A DNA stretch of 64,000 nucleotides from Ulvibacter litoralis (GTDB lineage Bacteria; Bacteroidota; Bacteroidia; Flavobacteriales; Flavobacteriaceae), in contig NZ_FNBA01000003.1 of NCBI RefSeq assembly GCF_900102055.1, positions 124,001 to 188,000 of the forward strand, in the 5' to 3' direction. A program made the translations under genes and the position numbers. Shown here piece after piece: positions 19,018 through 27,420 of the stretch. Numbering within the stretch: position 1 is the first letter of the stretch; each line of letters starts with the position of its first letter. A model generated the notes under the pieces. It was not told the origin of the DNA and did no database searches. It worked only from the letters and a program-made list of their open reading frames with translations.

Positions 19018-19130
19018 TTTGAAAAGTTTAGATTAAACAACAATAATAGGTAATAAAATTCATAAAATAAATATATGTCGCTAGATTTCAATTTCTTTTC
19101 TCCTATCGAAATAGTATGGTAAAAAACTAG

Positions 19131-19138
19131 TATTATTG
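19131..19138 (+). promoter_or_regulatory. Possible -7 element of the Omp28-type lipoprotein gene
   Basis: TATTATTG differs from TAnnTTTG at one position and lies 25 bases before the ATG at 19164. The divergent tlpA gene also has a TATTATTG on the minus strand in the shared 146-base gap. Confidence 0.35.
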
Positions 19139-19163
19139 CATATATTATCCTAATATTCATGTT

Positions 19164-20453
19164 ATGAAAACAAAAAAGATGCCAAAATTACTATTCGCTT
19201 TATCTTTCATTTTATTGCTTTCTTGTAGTAAAAAAGAGGAGAACACTCCAATCATTAATATTGCGAGTTTGACATTGTCTACAGATTCGCCAGATGATAT
19301 TTTAGTGATCGGTGAAGCAATTAATTTTACAGTGACGGGAGATGATGGGGTTGAGTATAATGATGTGGCTACCTTTTATGTAGATCTAGCTCCAATTAGC
19401 GGCACTTCTCATGCATTTACTACGGAAGGATCTCACGATGTGTATGCTTCTTATGGAGGTGTAAATAGTAATACCGTTACATTTAATGTTGTGAATGGAA
19501 CAGAGAGCACTTTTATTGTTGAAGAAGAAAAAGTACTAAGAGAGCAAGAAAATTCATTTACACTTATTGATGTTGAAGGAAATGATGTTTCTACAACGGC
19601 AAGTTTCTTTGTGAATGGAACAGCAATTTCTAATAATGTTTTTAGTTCTTCTACCACAGGAATTTTTGAAGTATATGCAACATACGATTTGGCAGGTACT
19701 ACGGTAACTACGGAAACAAAGTCTTTTGAAGTATACATTCCGAAGCGTAAAGTAGTTTTAGAAGATTATACAGGTACTTGGTGTGGTTATTGCCCTGCTG
19801 TTGCTGCTGCTATTGAAGATGTACATGAAGTTACAAATGATATTGCGATAGTTGCTATCCACGAAACCTCTTTTAGTTATCCAGATCCAATGCATTTTGA
19901 TCAAGTTCAGGATTTAAAAGATGCTTTTGGTGTTGATGGATTGCCAGCAGCAAGAATAAATAGAACAGCTACTTGGTTAGAGCCTTATGCAACGGGTGAA
20001 GTAACAAGTATGGCTGGACAAGATACTGATACTGCAATTGCAATTAGCTCTCAAGTTGAAGGTCAAAACCTATCGGTTGAGGTGAAAATAATTTCAGAGC
20101 AAGGAATTCCTTCAGGTAAAAAATTAGTAGTTTACTTATTAGAAAGTGGAATAATTCACGATCAAGTTAATTACTACAACACTGTGCCTGGAAGTCCGTT
20201 TTATGGATTAGGAAATCCAATCCCAGATTTCGTACATAACGAAACTTTGCGTTTGTCATTGTCTTCTTCAATTTTTGGAGATAGTGTTTCAGAAACAGCA
20301 GCGTTAACTGAGTATTCTAAATCGCTTAGTGTTGCAATTCCTTCAGACTATGTGGTTGCTAATTTAAGTTTGGTAGCTATGTTAGTGAATGATGATAACA
20401 GTGCTATTAACGCACAGTTTGCACATGTTAATGAAGCTAAAAATTACGAGTAA
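19164..20453 (+). CDS. Omp28-type lipoprotein with CxxC site
   Basis: The 429-residue protein starts with a lipoprotein signal (FILLLSC, Cys21). Two bacterial Ig-like repeats follow (about 35-108 and 112-192), each ending in a VYASYGG or VYATYDL strand, and then an Omp28-type thioredoxin domain with the site CGYC (Cys207, Cys210) in VVLEDYTGTWCGYCPA. Unlike the two copies at 12-15.6 kb it has no T9SS tail, so it should be anchored to a membrane by lipid. It diverges from tlpA. The exact substrate is unknown. Confidence 0.8.
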   Translation: MKTKKMPKLLFALSFILLLSCSKKEENTPIINIASLTLSTDSPDDILVIGEAINFTVTGDDGVEYNDVATFYVDLAPISGTSHAFTTEGSHDVYASYGGVNSNTVTFNVVNGTESTFIVEEEKVLREQENSFTLIDVEGNDVSTTASFFVNGTAISNNVFSSSTTGIFEVYATYDLAGTTVTTETKSFEVYIPKRKVVLEDYTGTWCGYCPAVAAAIEDVHEVTNDIAIVAIHETSFSYPDPMHFDQVQDLKDAFGVDGLPAARINRTATWLEPYATGEVTSMAGQDTDTAIAISSQVEGQNLSVEVKIISEQGIPSGKKLVVYLLESGIIHDQVNYYNTVPGSPFYGLGNPIPDFVHNETLRLSLSSSIFGDSVSETAALTEYSKSLSVAIPSDYVVANLSLVAMLVNDDNSAINAQFAHVNEAKNYE

Positions 20454-20480
20454 TAGGTATTTTATTATTTCATAAAACAA

Positions 20481-20513
20481 AAAACCCGAAACAATTAAGT
20501 TTCGGGTTTTTTT
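20481..20513. terminator. Bidirectional terminator between the Omp28-type lipoprotein gene and pruA
   Basis: An 11-bp stem (20481-20491 with 20500-20510) and eight-base loop, A-run before and seven T after. The two flanking genes converge on it. Confidence 0.9.
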
Positions 20514-20532
20514 ATTTTTACTTCGGAAAGGA

Positions 20533-22158
20533 TTATCCTAAGAAAGGATATCTGTAATCCGTAGGCGTAACAAAAGTTTCTTTAATCATACGTGGAGAAA
20601 TCCAACGGTATAAGTTAAGCTTACTTCCTGCCTTATCATTTGTTCCACTCGCACGAGCACCACCAAATGGTTGTTGTCCTACAACAGCACCTGTTGGCTT
20701 GTCGTTTACGTAGAAGTTTCCAGCTGCGTTTTGAAGTGCTTTAATAGCAACTTCTAATGCGTAACGGTCTTCACTAAATACAGCTCCTGTTAAGGCATAT
20801 TCGCTAGTTCCGTCTACCAATTGCAATGTTTCTTCCCATTTACTGTCGTCAAACACATAGATGGTTACAACTGGGCCAAATAGCTCCGTACTCATGGTTT
20901 TATATTTCGGGTCTTCTGTAACAATCACAGTAGGCTCAATAAAATATCCTACGCTCTTATCGTAATTTCCACCAGCAATAATTTCAGCATTCGTGTCTTT
21001 TTTAGCAGCATCAATGTAAGAAGCAAGCTTGTCGAAAGAACCTTCATGAATCACAGCAGTAATAAAATTACTCATGTCTTCTGGCGATCCCATTTTCAAA
21101 CTGTCAATATCTTTAATTAACTGCGCTTTTACATCACTCCAAATGCTTTTGGAAATATAGCAACGACTAGCAGCGCTACATTTCTGACCTTGAAATTCGA
21201 AAGCACCTCTTACAATTCCTGTAGCTACTTGTATTGGATTTGCAGTTTTGTGTGCAACAATAAAGTCTTTTCCTCCAGTTTCACCAACAATGCGTGGGTA
21301 CGTTTTGTAATTGTGAATGTTGGTTCCAATTTTTTGCCAGATATCTTTAAATACATGTGTAGAACCTGTAAAGTGAACACCACTAAAATCAGGACTCGCT
21401 AATACTGTATCGGTAATCATCACAGGATCACCCATTACCATATTAATAACACCTGCAGGAACACCAGCTTCTTTAAAAATGTCTAAAATTATTTTAGCAG
21501 AATATACTTGGCTATCACTTGGCTTCCAAACAACAACGTTCCCCATTAAAGCGGCACTTGCAGGTAAGTTAGCTGCAATTGCTGTAAAGTTAAACGGCGT
21601 AATTGCATAGATAAATCCTTCTAACGGACGGTATTCTAATCTGTTCCAAGCACCAGAGGTTGAAGCAGGTTGCTCTTTATAGATTTCAGTCATGTACTGA
21701 ACATTAAATCGCAAGAAGTCAATGAGCTCACAAGCAGCATCAATTTCAGCTTGATAAATACTTTTAGATTGTCCCAGCATTGTAGCTGCGTTAATCTTTG
21801 CTCTGTACGGTCCAGCAATTAGTTCTGCTGCACGAAGAAAAATACCTGCACGTTGCTCCCATGGCATTTCAGCCCATTTGGTGCGTGCTTCTAATGCAGT
21901 GTCAATTGCTTCAGTAATGTGTTTCTTTTCAGCTTTATGATAAGTTCCTAAAATATGTTTGTGATCGTGAGGAGGCGACATAGTTCCAGTGTCACCTGTC
22001 GTTACGTTTTTTCCATTAATATACAATGGTACATCAATAGTGCTGTTATACATTTCAGTATAGGTTGCAGAAACAGTTGCGCGTTCTGGAGAGCCTGGAG
22101 CATAGTCTTTAACAGGTTCGTTAACGGCAATCGGTACTTCAAAAAATCCTTTTCCCAT
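20533..22158 (-). CDS. pruA: L-glutamate gamma-semialdehyde dehydrogenase (1-pyrroline-5-carboxylate dehydrogenase)
   Basis: The 541-residue aldehyde dehydrogenase has the catalytic Glu293 in VGETGGKDF and the nucleophile Cys327 in FQGQKCSAASR, with the P5C dehydrogenase segment PFGGARASGTNDKAGS at the C-terminus. It oxidises glutamate semialdehyde to glutamate with NAD in proline breakdown. It is the stand-alone form, not fused to proline dehydrogenase as in Proteobacteria. Its leader contains a perfect 8-bp stem just after two tandem -7 elements. Confidence 0.95.
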   Translation of the reverse strand: MGKGFFEVPIAVNEPVKDYAPGSPERATVSATYTEMYNSTIDVPLYINGKNVTTGDTGTMSPPHDHKHILGTYHKAEKKHITEAIDTALEARTKWAEMPWEQRAGIFLRAAELIAGPYRAKINAATMLGQSKSIYQAEIDAACELIDFLRFNVQYMTEIYKEQPASTSGAWNRLEYRPLEGFIYAITPFNFTAIAANLPASAALMGNVVVWKPSDSQVYSAKIILDIFKEAGVPAGVINMVMGDPVMITDTVLASPDFSGVHFTGSTHVFKDIWQKIGTNIHNYKTYPRIVGETGGKDFIVAHKTANPIQVATGIVRGAFEFQGQKCSAASRCYISKSIWSDVKAQLIKDIDSLKMGSPEDMSNFITAVIHEGSFDKLASYIDAAKKDTNAEIIAGGNYDKSVGYFIEPTVIVTEDPKYKTMSTELFGPVVTIYVFDDSKWEETLQLVDGTSEYALTGAVFSEDRYALEVAIKALQNAAGNFYVNDKPTGAVVGQQPFGGARASGTNDKAGSKLNLYRWISPRMIKETFVTPTDYRYPFLG

Positions 22159-22190
22159 GAGTTTGTTTTTTATTTAAATTTCTAATTAAT

Positions 22191-22219
22191 CAAACACCAA
22201 ATAAAAGATTAGGTGTTTG
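22191..22219 (-). promoter_or_regulatory. Perfect 8-bp inverted repeat in the pruA leader
   Basis: CAAACACC (22191-22198) and GGTGTTTG (22212-22219) are exact inverse complements with 13 bases between. On the minus strand it would start within a base or two of the predicted +1 of pruA. It could be a 5'-end stabilising stem-loop or an operator. Confidence 0.5.
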
Positions 22220-22225
22220 CGAGTG

Positions 22226-22241
22226 CAAAGGTACAAATTTA
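22226..22241 (-). promoter_or_regulatory. Two tandem -7 elements of pruA
   Basis: The minus strand reads TAAATTTG (22241-22234) directly followed by TACCTTTG (22233-22226); both match TAnnTTTG exactly. The downstream one gives a leader of about 60 bases. Confidence 0.5.
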
Positions 22242-22368
22242 GAAGGAGCTAATCGTGTTAACTAATTAACAATACAGCGAAGGCTCTCTTCGGAAAAAGA
22301 ATTGGTTTATTTCAACTTTTATAAAATGGTTTTGTAAGTTTCCAACTTCAAAAGAGACGTAAATAATT

Positions 22369-23070
22369 ATGTGTACGGTAACATTTATCCCCACTTCAAA
22401 TACAAGTTTTGTGTTAACTTCAAGTCGAGACGAAGCTCCCAATAGAAAAACGATTACACCTGAACTGTATTCTGTAAATGGTGCTAACTTGCTTTTTCCT
22501 AAAGATGCCGTTGCGGGCGGAACTTGGATTGGAGTTAGTAGTAAAAAACGACTGATTTGCCTGCTGAATGGTGGATTTACTGCGCATGAGCGCGCTGAAA
22601 GTTATAGAATGAGTCGTGGGATTATTGTGACCGATTTATTGACCTCGGAAGATTTTGTAACGACGGTTCATGATTACGATTTTACAGGGATAGAACCATT
22701 TACCATTGTGTGTGCCGATTGGAACGAGAAGCTTCAGTTGTTCGAGTTGGTGTGGGATGGAAGTACCGTTCATTTTGCTGAAAAACCATTGAAACCTTAT
22801 ATCTGGTCTTCTTCTTTATTATATTCCGAAGCAATGAAAGAAAAGCGAATTTCTTGGTTTTCAGACTTGCTTAAACATAATTCAACCCCTTCTGAAGCGG
22901 ATATGCTACAGTTTCATAAAACAGCTGGCGATGGTAATTTAGCGTCAAATGTGATTATGGATCGCGGCTTTGTGAAGACAAAGAGTATTACTCAATTTTC
23001 AAAAGCAAAAGAAAAATCAATGCGGTATGAAGATTTAGAAACGGGTATGGTTACAGAATCGATTTTATAA
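22369..23070 (+). CDS. NRDE/TANGO2-family protein
   Basis: The 233-residue protein begins MCTVTFIP and has SRDEAPNR (the NRDE motif) at residues 19-26, the two hallmarks of the TANGO2 family, which has Ntn-hydrolase-like features with Cys2 as potential nucleophile. In bacteria the function is not established; roles in heme handling have been proposed for relatives. It is a single gene, and its 3' end lies 27 bases from the convergent apaG. Confidence 0.85.
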   Translation: MCTVTFIPTSNTSFVLTSSRDEAPNRKTITPELYSVNGANLLFPKDAVAGGTWIGVSSKKRLICLLNGGFTAHERAESYRMSRGIIVTDLLTSEDFVTTVHDYDFTGIEPFTIVCADWNEKLQLFELVWDGSTVHFAEKPLKPYIWSSSLLYSEAMKEKRISWFSDLLKHNSTPSEADMLQFHKTAGDGNLASNVIMDRGFVKTKSITQFSKAKEKSMRYEDLETGMVTESIL

Positions 23071-23097
23071 TTGCAAAGGGAACGCTTCAGAAAAATA

Positions 23098-23484
23098 TTA
23101 ATTCATTGCGGTAGGCTCGCTAAGTCGAAATGAAGGAATGACCACTTTGAATTTTTTGGTGGTATTAAAGTTTACCATGTTGTAATAGCCTTTCATCGCT
23201 CCAAACGGTGAAACCAGTAGGCAACCGCTTGAATAAGTATGCTTTTGTCCAGGTAAAATCACAGGTTTTTTTCCAATAACACCTTCGCCTTCTACGTATT
23301 CTTTGTTGTTTAAAGCGTCGCTAATTTCCCAATATCGAGAAAGAAGCTGAACGGTGTCTTTACTTCGGTTTTCAATAGTTACAGTGTAGCCAAAAGCATA
23401 TTGCATTTTATAGTTTTTATAAAATGTGCCTTCAAAAGTAGTGGCTACGGAAATCATTATTCCCTGTGTAATTTGTTGAACCAT
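23098..23484 (-). CDS. apaG: ApaG-domain protein
   Basis: The 128-residue protein is a single ApaG domain (fibronectin III-like beta sandwich) with the typical FAYTVTIENRS-like strand (FGYTVTIENRSKDTVQLLSRYWEISD) and the glycine-rich end YSSGCLLVSPFGAMKGYY. ApaG is linked to magnesium/cobalt sensitivity and diadenosine polyphosphate levels in other bacteria. It is the last of a three-gene unit Plug, DUF3667, ApaG, with one base between it and DUF3667. Confidence 0.92.
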   Translation of the reverse strand: MVQQITQGIMISVATTFEGTFYKNYKMQYAFGYTVTIENRSKDTVQLLSRYWEISDALNNKEYVEGEGVIGKKPVILPGQKHTYSSGCLLVSPFGAMKGYYNMVNFNTTKKFKVVIPSFRLSEPTAMN

Positions 23485-23485
23485 A

Positions 23486-24586
23486 TTAATAAATAGCAGC
23501 TGTTATCGATAAAAAGAGCACGACCGAAATGGCGGCAGAAATCCCAAAAACAACATTTAAAAATACAAATTTTAATAGAGTAAGCAAGCGATTCTGTTTG
23601 TAAAAATTACGGAGTGCTTTGTAAAAATAAAAGGGTGATAGAAAAAGAAAAAGGATTCCGACGAGCAATTCGCTTCCTAAAAGTAAATCCGGAATTAAAA
23701 ACAACAGCATGGCTAGGAATATAAAGCTGAAAATATGAAAGATGAAAATCATATGTTCAATGTACGTGTGCTTCTTTTTAGAGTAAATGAGCCAAAAGAA
23801 GAACGCGAAAAAAGGTGTAAAGAAGAACAAGAAAAACGGAATTTTCTGAAGCAAATAATTCACAAAACTTGAGGGGTTCTCTACAATGCGATCAAACGAT
23901 TCATTTTTGTCGTATAGCCATCGATTGAAAAAAGTGTTTTCTTGGTTCATTTTATGCAATGCTTCCCGACTGTTTTTAATGTGATGTGTTTCGTAAAAGG
24001 TATGGTAATTTTTAGCCTTTTTAAAAAAACTACTATTGTTAGAAAGCGAGTCTAGTAAGAGTTCAGAAAGAACGGCGACTTCATTTGTTTTCTTTTTTTC
24101 TTCTGAAATAGAATCTGTAGCGAGACTTTGGGTTGCTTTTACTGAAGCTTCAGAAGTAATAGAATCTTTAGGCAGCGTTGTATTTTCTTCCGAAGAAATA
24201 TTGGTAGAAATAAAATCTTTTTCGTTTTCAGAAAATGTACCGATGAGTCCTTGAAGAATAAAATAGATAATAGATACACTTAAGAAAAACCGGAACGGGT
24301 TTGCGTACTTTAAACGTTGTCCGTCAACATAGTTTCGGGTAATCCTTCCGGGTTTAAATAGTAAGTCGGTAACGGTGTATCGCAAACGCGAATCGTAACT
24401 CACGATGCTAATAATGAACTCTTCAATAAAATCCTTGATAGATAGTTGTTTGGTACTGTTTAATTGTGAGCAATACGGACAATATACATCGCTTAGATCG
24501 AGAGGATGCTTGCAATTAAGACATTCATCTCCTCGGTAGTTGAGTGCCTTTCGATTTCTAAAAGGTTTTATGCGTTGGTCTCTCAT
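23486..24586 (-). CDS. DUF3667 zinc-ribbon membrane protein
   Basis: The 366-residue protein has an N-terminal zinc ribbon with Cys22, Cys25, Cys36 and Cys39 (CLNC and CPYC), the family-defining segment SRLRYTVTDLLFKPGRITRNYVDGQRLKYANPFRFFL split around residues 63-100, then a membrane helix, a long polar linker (about 120-215) rich in Ser/Glu/Lys, and about five membrane helices. DUF3667 has no known function. It lies between the T9SS Plug gene and apaG. Confidence 0.88.
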   Translation of the reverse strand: MRDQRIKPFRNRKALNYRGDECLNCKHPLDLSDVYCPYCSQLNSTKQLSIKDFIEEFIISIVSYDSRLRYTVTDLLFKPGRITRNYVDGQRLKYANPFRFFLSVSIIYFILQGLIGTFSENEKDFISTNISSEENTTLPKDSITSEASVKATQSLATDSISEEKKKTNEVAVLSELLLDSLSNNSSFFKKAKNYHTFYETHHIKNSREALHKMNQENTFFNRWLYDKNESFDRIVENPSSFVNYLLQKIPFFLFFFTPFFAFFFWLIYSKKKHTYIEHMIFIFHIFSFIFLAMLLFLIPDLLLGSELLVGILFLFLSPFYFYKALRNFYKQNRLLTLLKFVFLNVVFGISAAISVVLFLSITAAIY

Positions 24587-24629
24587 GGTTTTGGGTAGTT
24601 AAGACCCTAAAAAGCTACATTACTTTTTG

Positions 24630-25883
24630 TTAGTTGTTGTTTATGTTGGTGGAGTTTGCAGCACCCATACCGATAATGCGATCGTAGCGAGCTCCAAGAT
24701 CTCGATAGTACACCAATACGGTGTAATCGTTTTCTGTTTCCCAGAAATTACCATCAACAGCGCCTTCTTCAATGGTGCCGTCACGATCTACTAGTACATA
24801 TTTATAGTTGTAAAATCCTTGCTTAAAAAGACGTGTGTTTCTATAAGAGTCGCTGTTGGCGTCGTATTCCATATAGGTTGTGCCGTCTATTGTCCAGTTA
24901 TTGAAGTTTCCGTAGATGTGTAATTCTTTGTCTCCAATGTCTTCATAATACATTAGATTAAAATGCATTCGTACATATTCGGCTTCAATGTTTACGTTTT
25001 CAACATCAATATTTCGAACAACAAAATTACCGTTAATATCGGGGTTGTAGGTGTAGGGTCTGTCTTTTCTAGCTGCGTTGGTGTATAAGAAGTTTTCATA
25101 AACATCGCTAACTTCAACTCTTCGTATTCCGTTTGAAGCAGATCGAACGTCTTTATTGTCGAAAAAGAGGAATTCATTTCCACCCCAAAAAGCCGCTTCT
25201 TGGTCGTACCTATAAATAAGCTGTGTGCCAATAGTGTATTGCGGTTTTAGGTTTGTAATGGCTTTTTTTAAGTTGCTATTTTGAAGTACAACTGTATGTA
25301 TATTTTGTTTGGGATTTGTAATAAGTAGGTTGGGAGAGTCTATTGTAAACTGAACCACTTGTTTTTCATGAATGTATTTAATGTCGCGAGATCGTTTTAT
25401 TTCGACGGCAACTGCGGCAATGTTTTCAATCACCATAAACTTTCTAGAAAAGATAAGGTCGTTAGAATCGTTATAGATGCTTAAAAGGTAATTTCCACTT
25501 TTCTTAATAGATCTTGTTTCCCTATTTGGGATTGTAAGTTCGTAATGTGAAAATATTTGAAGTGTGTTGTACGAGTTTTCGTAGGTTTCGATACGAACTT
25601 CATCAAAACCGTCTAAATATTCTCCTTTTGAGAAATCGCTAGGCGTCCAGTCAAAGTCGTAATGTGTAATTTTATAGTAATAATCCTCTTCGTTTCCATT
25701 AATATCATCAAAAGAAAGCATTAAACGATCGCCTAATGAAATAATTGGAAGTTCACTCTGTGCTGTTGTTCCTACAAACTGAATTGTTTTAATATTTTGA
25801 GGTTCAATCTTCTCTTCTACTTGTGCGTTTGCTGAAAATAGTAGGCAAACACTAAAAAAAGCGCAAATAAGCAGTCTAGTCAT
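24630..25883 (-). CDS. Type IX secretion system Plug protein (DUF5103)
   Basis: The 417-residue protein has a signal peptide (to about ANA, residue 20) and the DUF5103 fold: an N-terminal Ig-like domain with YYYKITHYDFDWTPSDF near residue 68, and a C-terminal carbohydrate-binding-like domain with IYGNFNNWTID near 325. In Flavobacterium johnsoniae the DUF5103 protein closes the periplasmic end of the SprA translocon. It is the first gene of the minus-strand unit and diverges from nqrA. Confidence 0.85.
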   Translation of the reverse strand: MTRLLICAFFSVCLLFSANAQVEEKIEPQNIKTIQFVGTTAQSELPIISLGDRLMLSFDDINGNEEDYYYKITHYDFDWTPSDFSKGEYLDGFDEVRIETYENSYNTLQIFSHYELTIPNRETRSIKKSGNYLLSIYNDSNDLIFSRKFMVIENIAAVAVEIKRSRDIKYIHEKQVVQFTIDSPNLLITNPKQNIHTVVLQNSNLKKAITNLKPQYTIGTQLIYRYDQEAAFWGGNEFLFFDNKDVRSASNGIRRVEVSDVYENFLYTNAARKDRPYTYNPDINGNFVVRNIDVENVNIEAEYVRMHFNLMYYEDIGDKELHIYGNFNNWTIDGTTYMEYDANSDSYRNTRLFKQGFYNYKYVLVDRDGTIEEGAVDGNFWETENDYTVLVYYRDLGARYDRIIGMGAANSTNINNN

Positions 25884-26005
25884 AAATTGGTTTTTTGAAT
25901 GATAAATATAAACAAATTTTATGCCTTAGTTTAGTGTAAATCACATTTGAAACGAATAAGTAAGAAAATTATAATTAATTATTATGTGAAGCTACTTTTA
26001 ATTTA

Positions 26006-26013
26006 TAAATTTG
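26006..26013 (+). promoter_or_regulatory. -7 promoter element of the nqr operon
   Basis: TAAATTTG matches TAnnTTTG. The leader from about 26020 to 26063 contains a small stem (CCGAA/TTCGG, 26019-26033) and a seven-codon reading frame (ATG 26051 to TAA 26071) that overlaps the nqrA start out of frame. Confidence 0.55.
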
Positions 26014-26063
26014 CACTCCCGAAATCTATTCGGAATTAAAAGAGAACTTAATGCAAGTATCCT

Positions 26064-27416
26064 ATGTCTAAAGACATTAAGATTAAAAAAGGTCTTACAA
26101 TTAGATTAAACGGCGAAGCAGCTAAAACTCTTTCTAGTGCACCGCGTTCAAGAACCTTCGCTATAAGACCCTCAAATTTCCATTTAATTACCCCTAAAAT
26201 GGTAGTTAAGGAAGGAGCCAAACTAGCAGCGGGTGACACCATCTTTTATTCAAAAGATAATGAAGAAATAAAATTTGTTTCTCCAGTAAGTGGAACCTTA
26301 ACAGCCATTGAAAGAGGTGCAAAACGTGTAATCACCAGAATAGTTATTGAGGGAGACGCTCAAGATTCGTACAAGGATTTTGGAAGTTTTAACCCAGAAA
26401 CTATGAAGCCAGAAGCTATAAAAAGCTTGTTGCTTTCTGCTGGTTGTTGGCCGTTTATAAAGCAACGTCCGTACGATGTGATTGCAAATCCAGAAGTAGC
26501 TCCAAAAGCGATTTTTGTATCTGCATACGCAAGTGCTCCGTTGGCAGCCGACTATGATTTCACTTTAGAAGGGAAAGAAAAGTTTTTGCAAGCAGCAGTG
26601 ACTGCTTTAAGTAAACTTACCCCTGGAGTTGTACATGTATCAGTAGCTAAAAGCGGATCGTCACCTTTAAAAGGGTTAAATGACGTGAATTTGCATACGG
26701 TATCTGGACCGCATCCTTCTGGGAATGTAGGAACGCAAATAGCAAAAATTAATCCTGTTAATAAGGGAGAAGTGGTTTGGACAGTAACGCCTCAAGATTT
26801 GGTGATTATTGGAGAGCTATTGCTTACAGGAAAGTTTAATGCTGAAAGAACTGTCGCTTTGGTAGGATCTTCAGTTAAAACACCAAAGTATTACAAAACA
26901 ATTATTGGAGCTGAGGTTTCAACATTTATCTACGATGCTGGATTAAATGAAGAAAATGTTCGTGTAATTAATGGTGATGTGCTTTCAGGAAATGCAATTT
27001 CACCAAAAGGAAATTTAGGATATTACAACACAACAGTTTCTGTGATTCCTGAAGGAAATGATTATGAATTCATGGGTTGGAACAAACCTGTTTTCGATAA
27101 AATATCTACTTCAAGAGCTTTAACTTTTTCATGGCTCTTTCCGAAGAAAAAATTCGACTTAACAACCAATACTAACGGAGAGCATAGAGCATTTGTGGTA
27201 ACTGGGAATTATGAAGAAGTTTTTCCATTGGACATCTATCCATTACAAATTTTAAAAGCATGTTTGGTGGAAGATTTAGATGCAATGGAAGCTTTAGGGA
27301 TGTACGAAGTTGCTCCTGAAGATTTTTCGTTGACAGAATTTATTTGTGTGTCTAAACAACCACATCAAGAGATTATTAGAAAAGGTCTTGATTTAATGTA
27401 TAAAGAAATAGGATAA
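26064..27416 (+). CDS. nqrA: Na+-translocating NADH:quinone reductase subunit A
   Basis: The 450-residue soluble subunit starts with SKDIKIKKGLTIRLNG, the family N-terminus, and carries the Rnf barrel-sandwich region and the GPHPSGNVGTQIAKI segment near residue 214. NqrA has no redox cofactor and lies on the cytoplasmic face, contributing to the quinone-binding region. It is the first gene of nqrABCDEF, whose members are separated by 1-5 bases except before nqrE. The ATG at 26064 is the only start that preserves the family N-terminus. Confidence 0.97.
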   Translation: MSKDIKIKKGLTIRLNGEAAKTLSSAPRSRTFAIRPSNFHLITPKMVVKEGAKLAAGDTIFYSKDNEEIKFVSPVSGTLTAIERGAKRVITRIVIEGDAQDSYKDFGSFNPETMKPEAIKSLLLSAGCWPFIKQRPYDVIANPEVAPKAIFVSAYASAPLAADYDFTLEGKEKFLQAAVTALSKLTPGVVHVSVAKSGSSPLKGLNDVNLHTVSGPHPSGNVGTQIAKINPVNKGEVVWTVTPQDLVIIGELLLTGKFNAERTVALVGSSVKTPKYYKTIIGAEVSTFIYDAGLNEENVRVINGDVLSGNAISPKGNLGYYNTTVSVIPEGNDYEFMGWNKPVFDKISTSRALTFSWLFPKKKFDLTTNTNGEHRAFVVTGNYEEVFPLDIYPLQILKACLVEDLDAMEALGMYEVAPEDFSLTEFICVSKQPHQEIIRKGLDLMYKEIG

Positions 27417-27420
27417 CGCT

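Noticed and set aside
26048-26242. Open frame antisense to the start of nqrA
   Set aside because: It is a shadow of the nqrA coding frame without promoter or family match.
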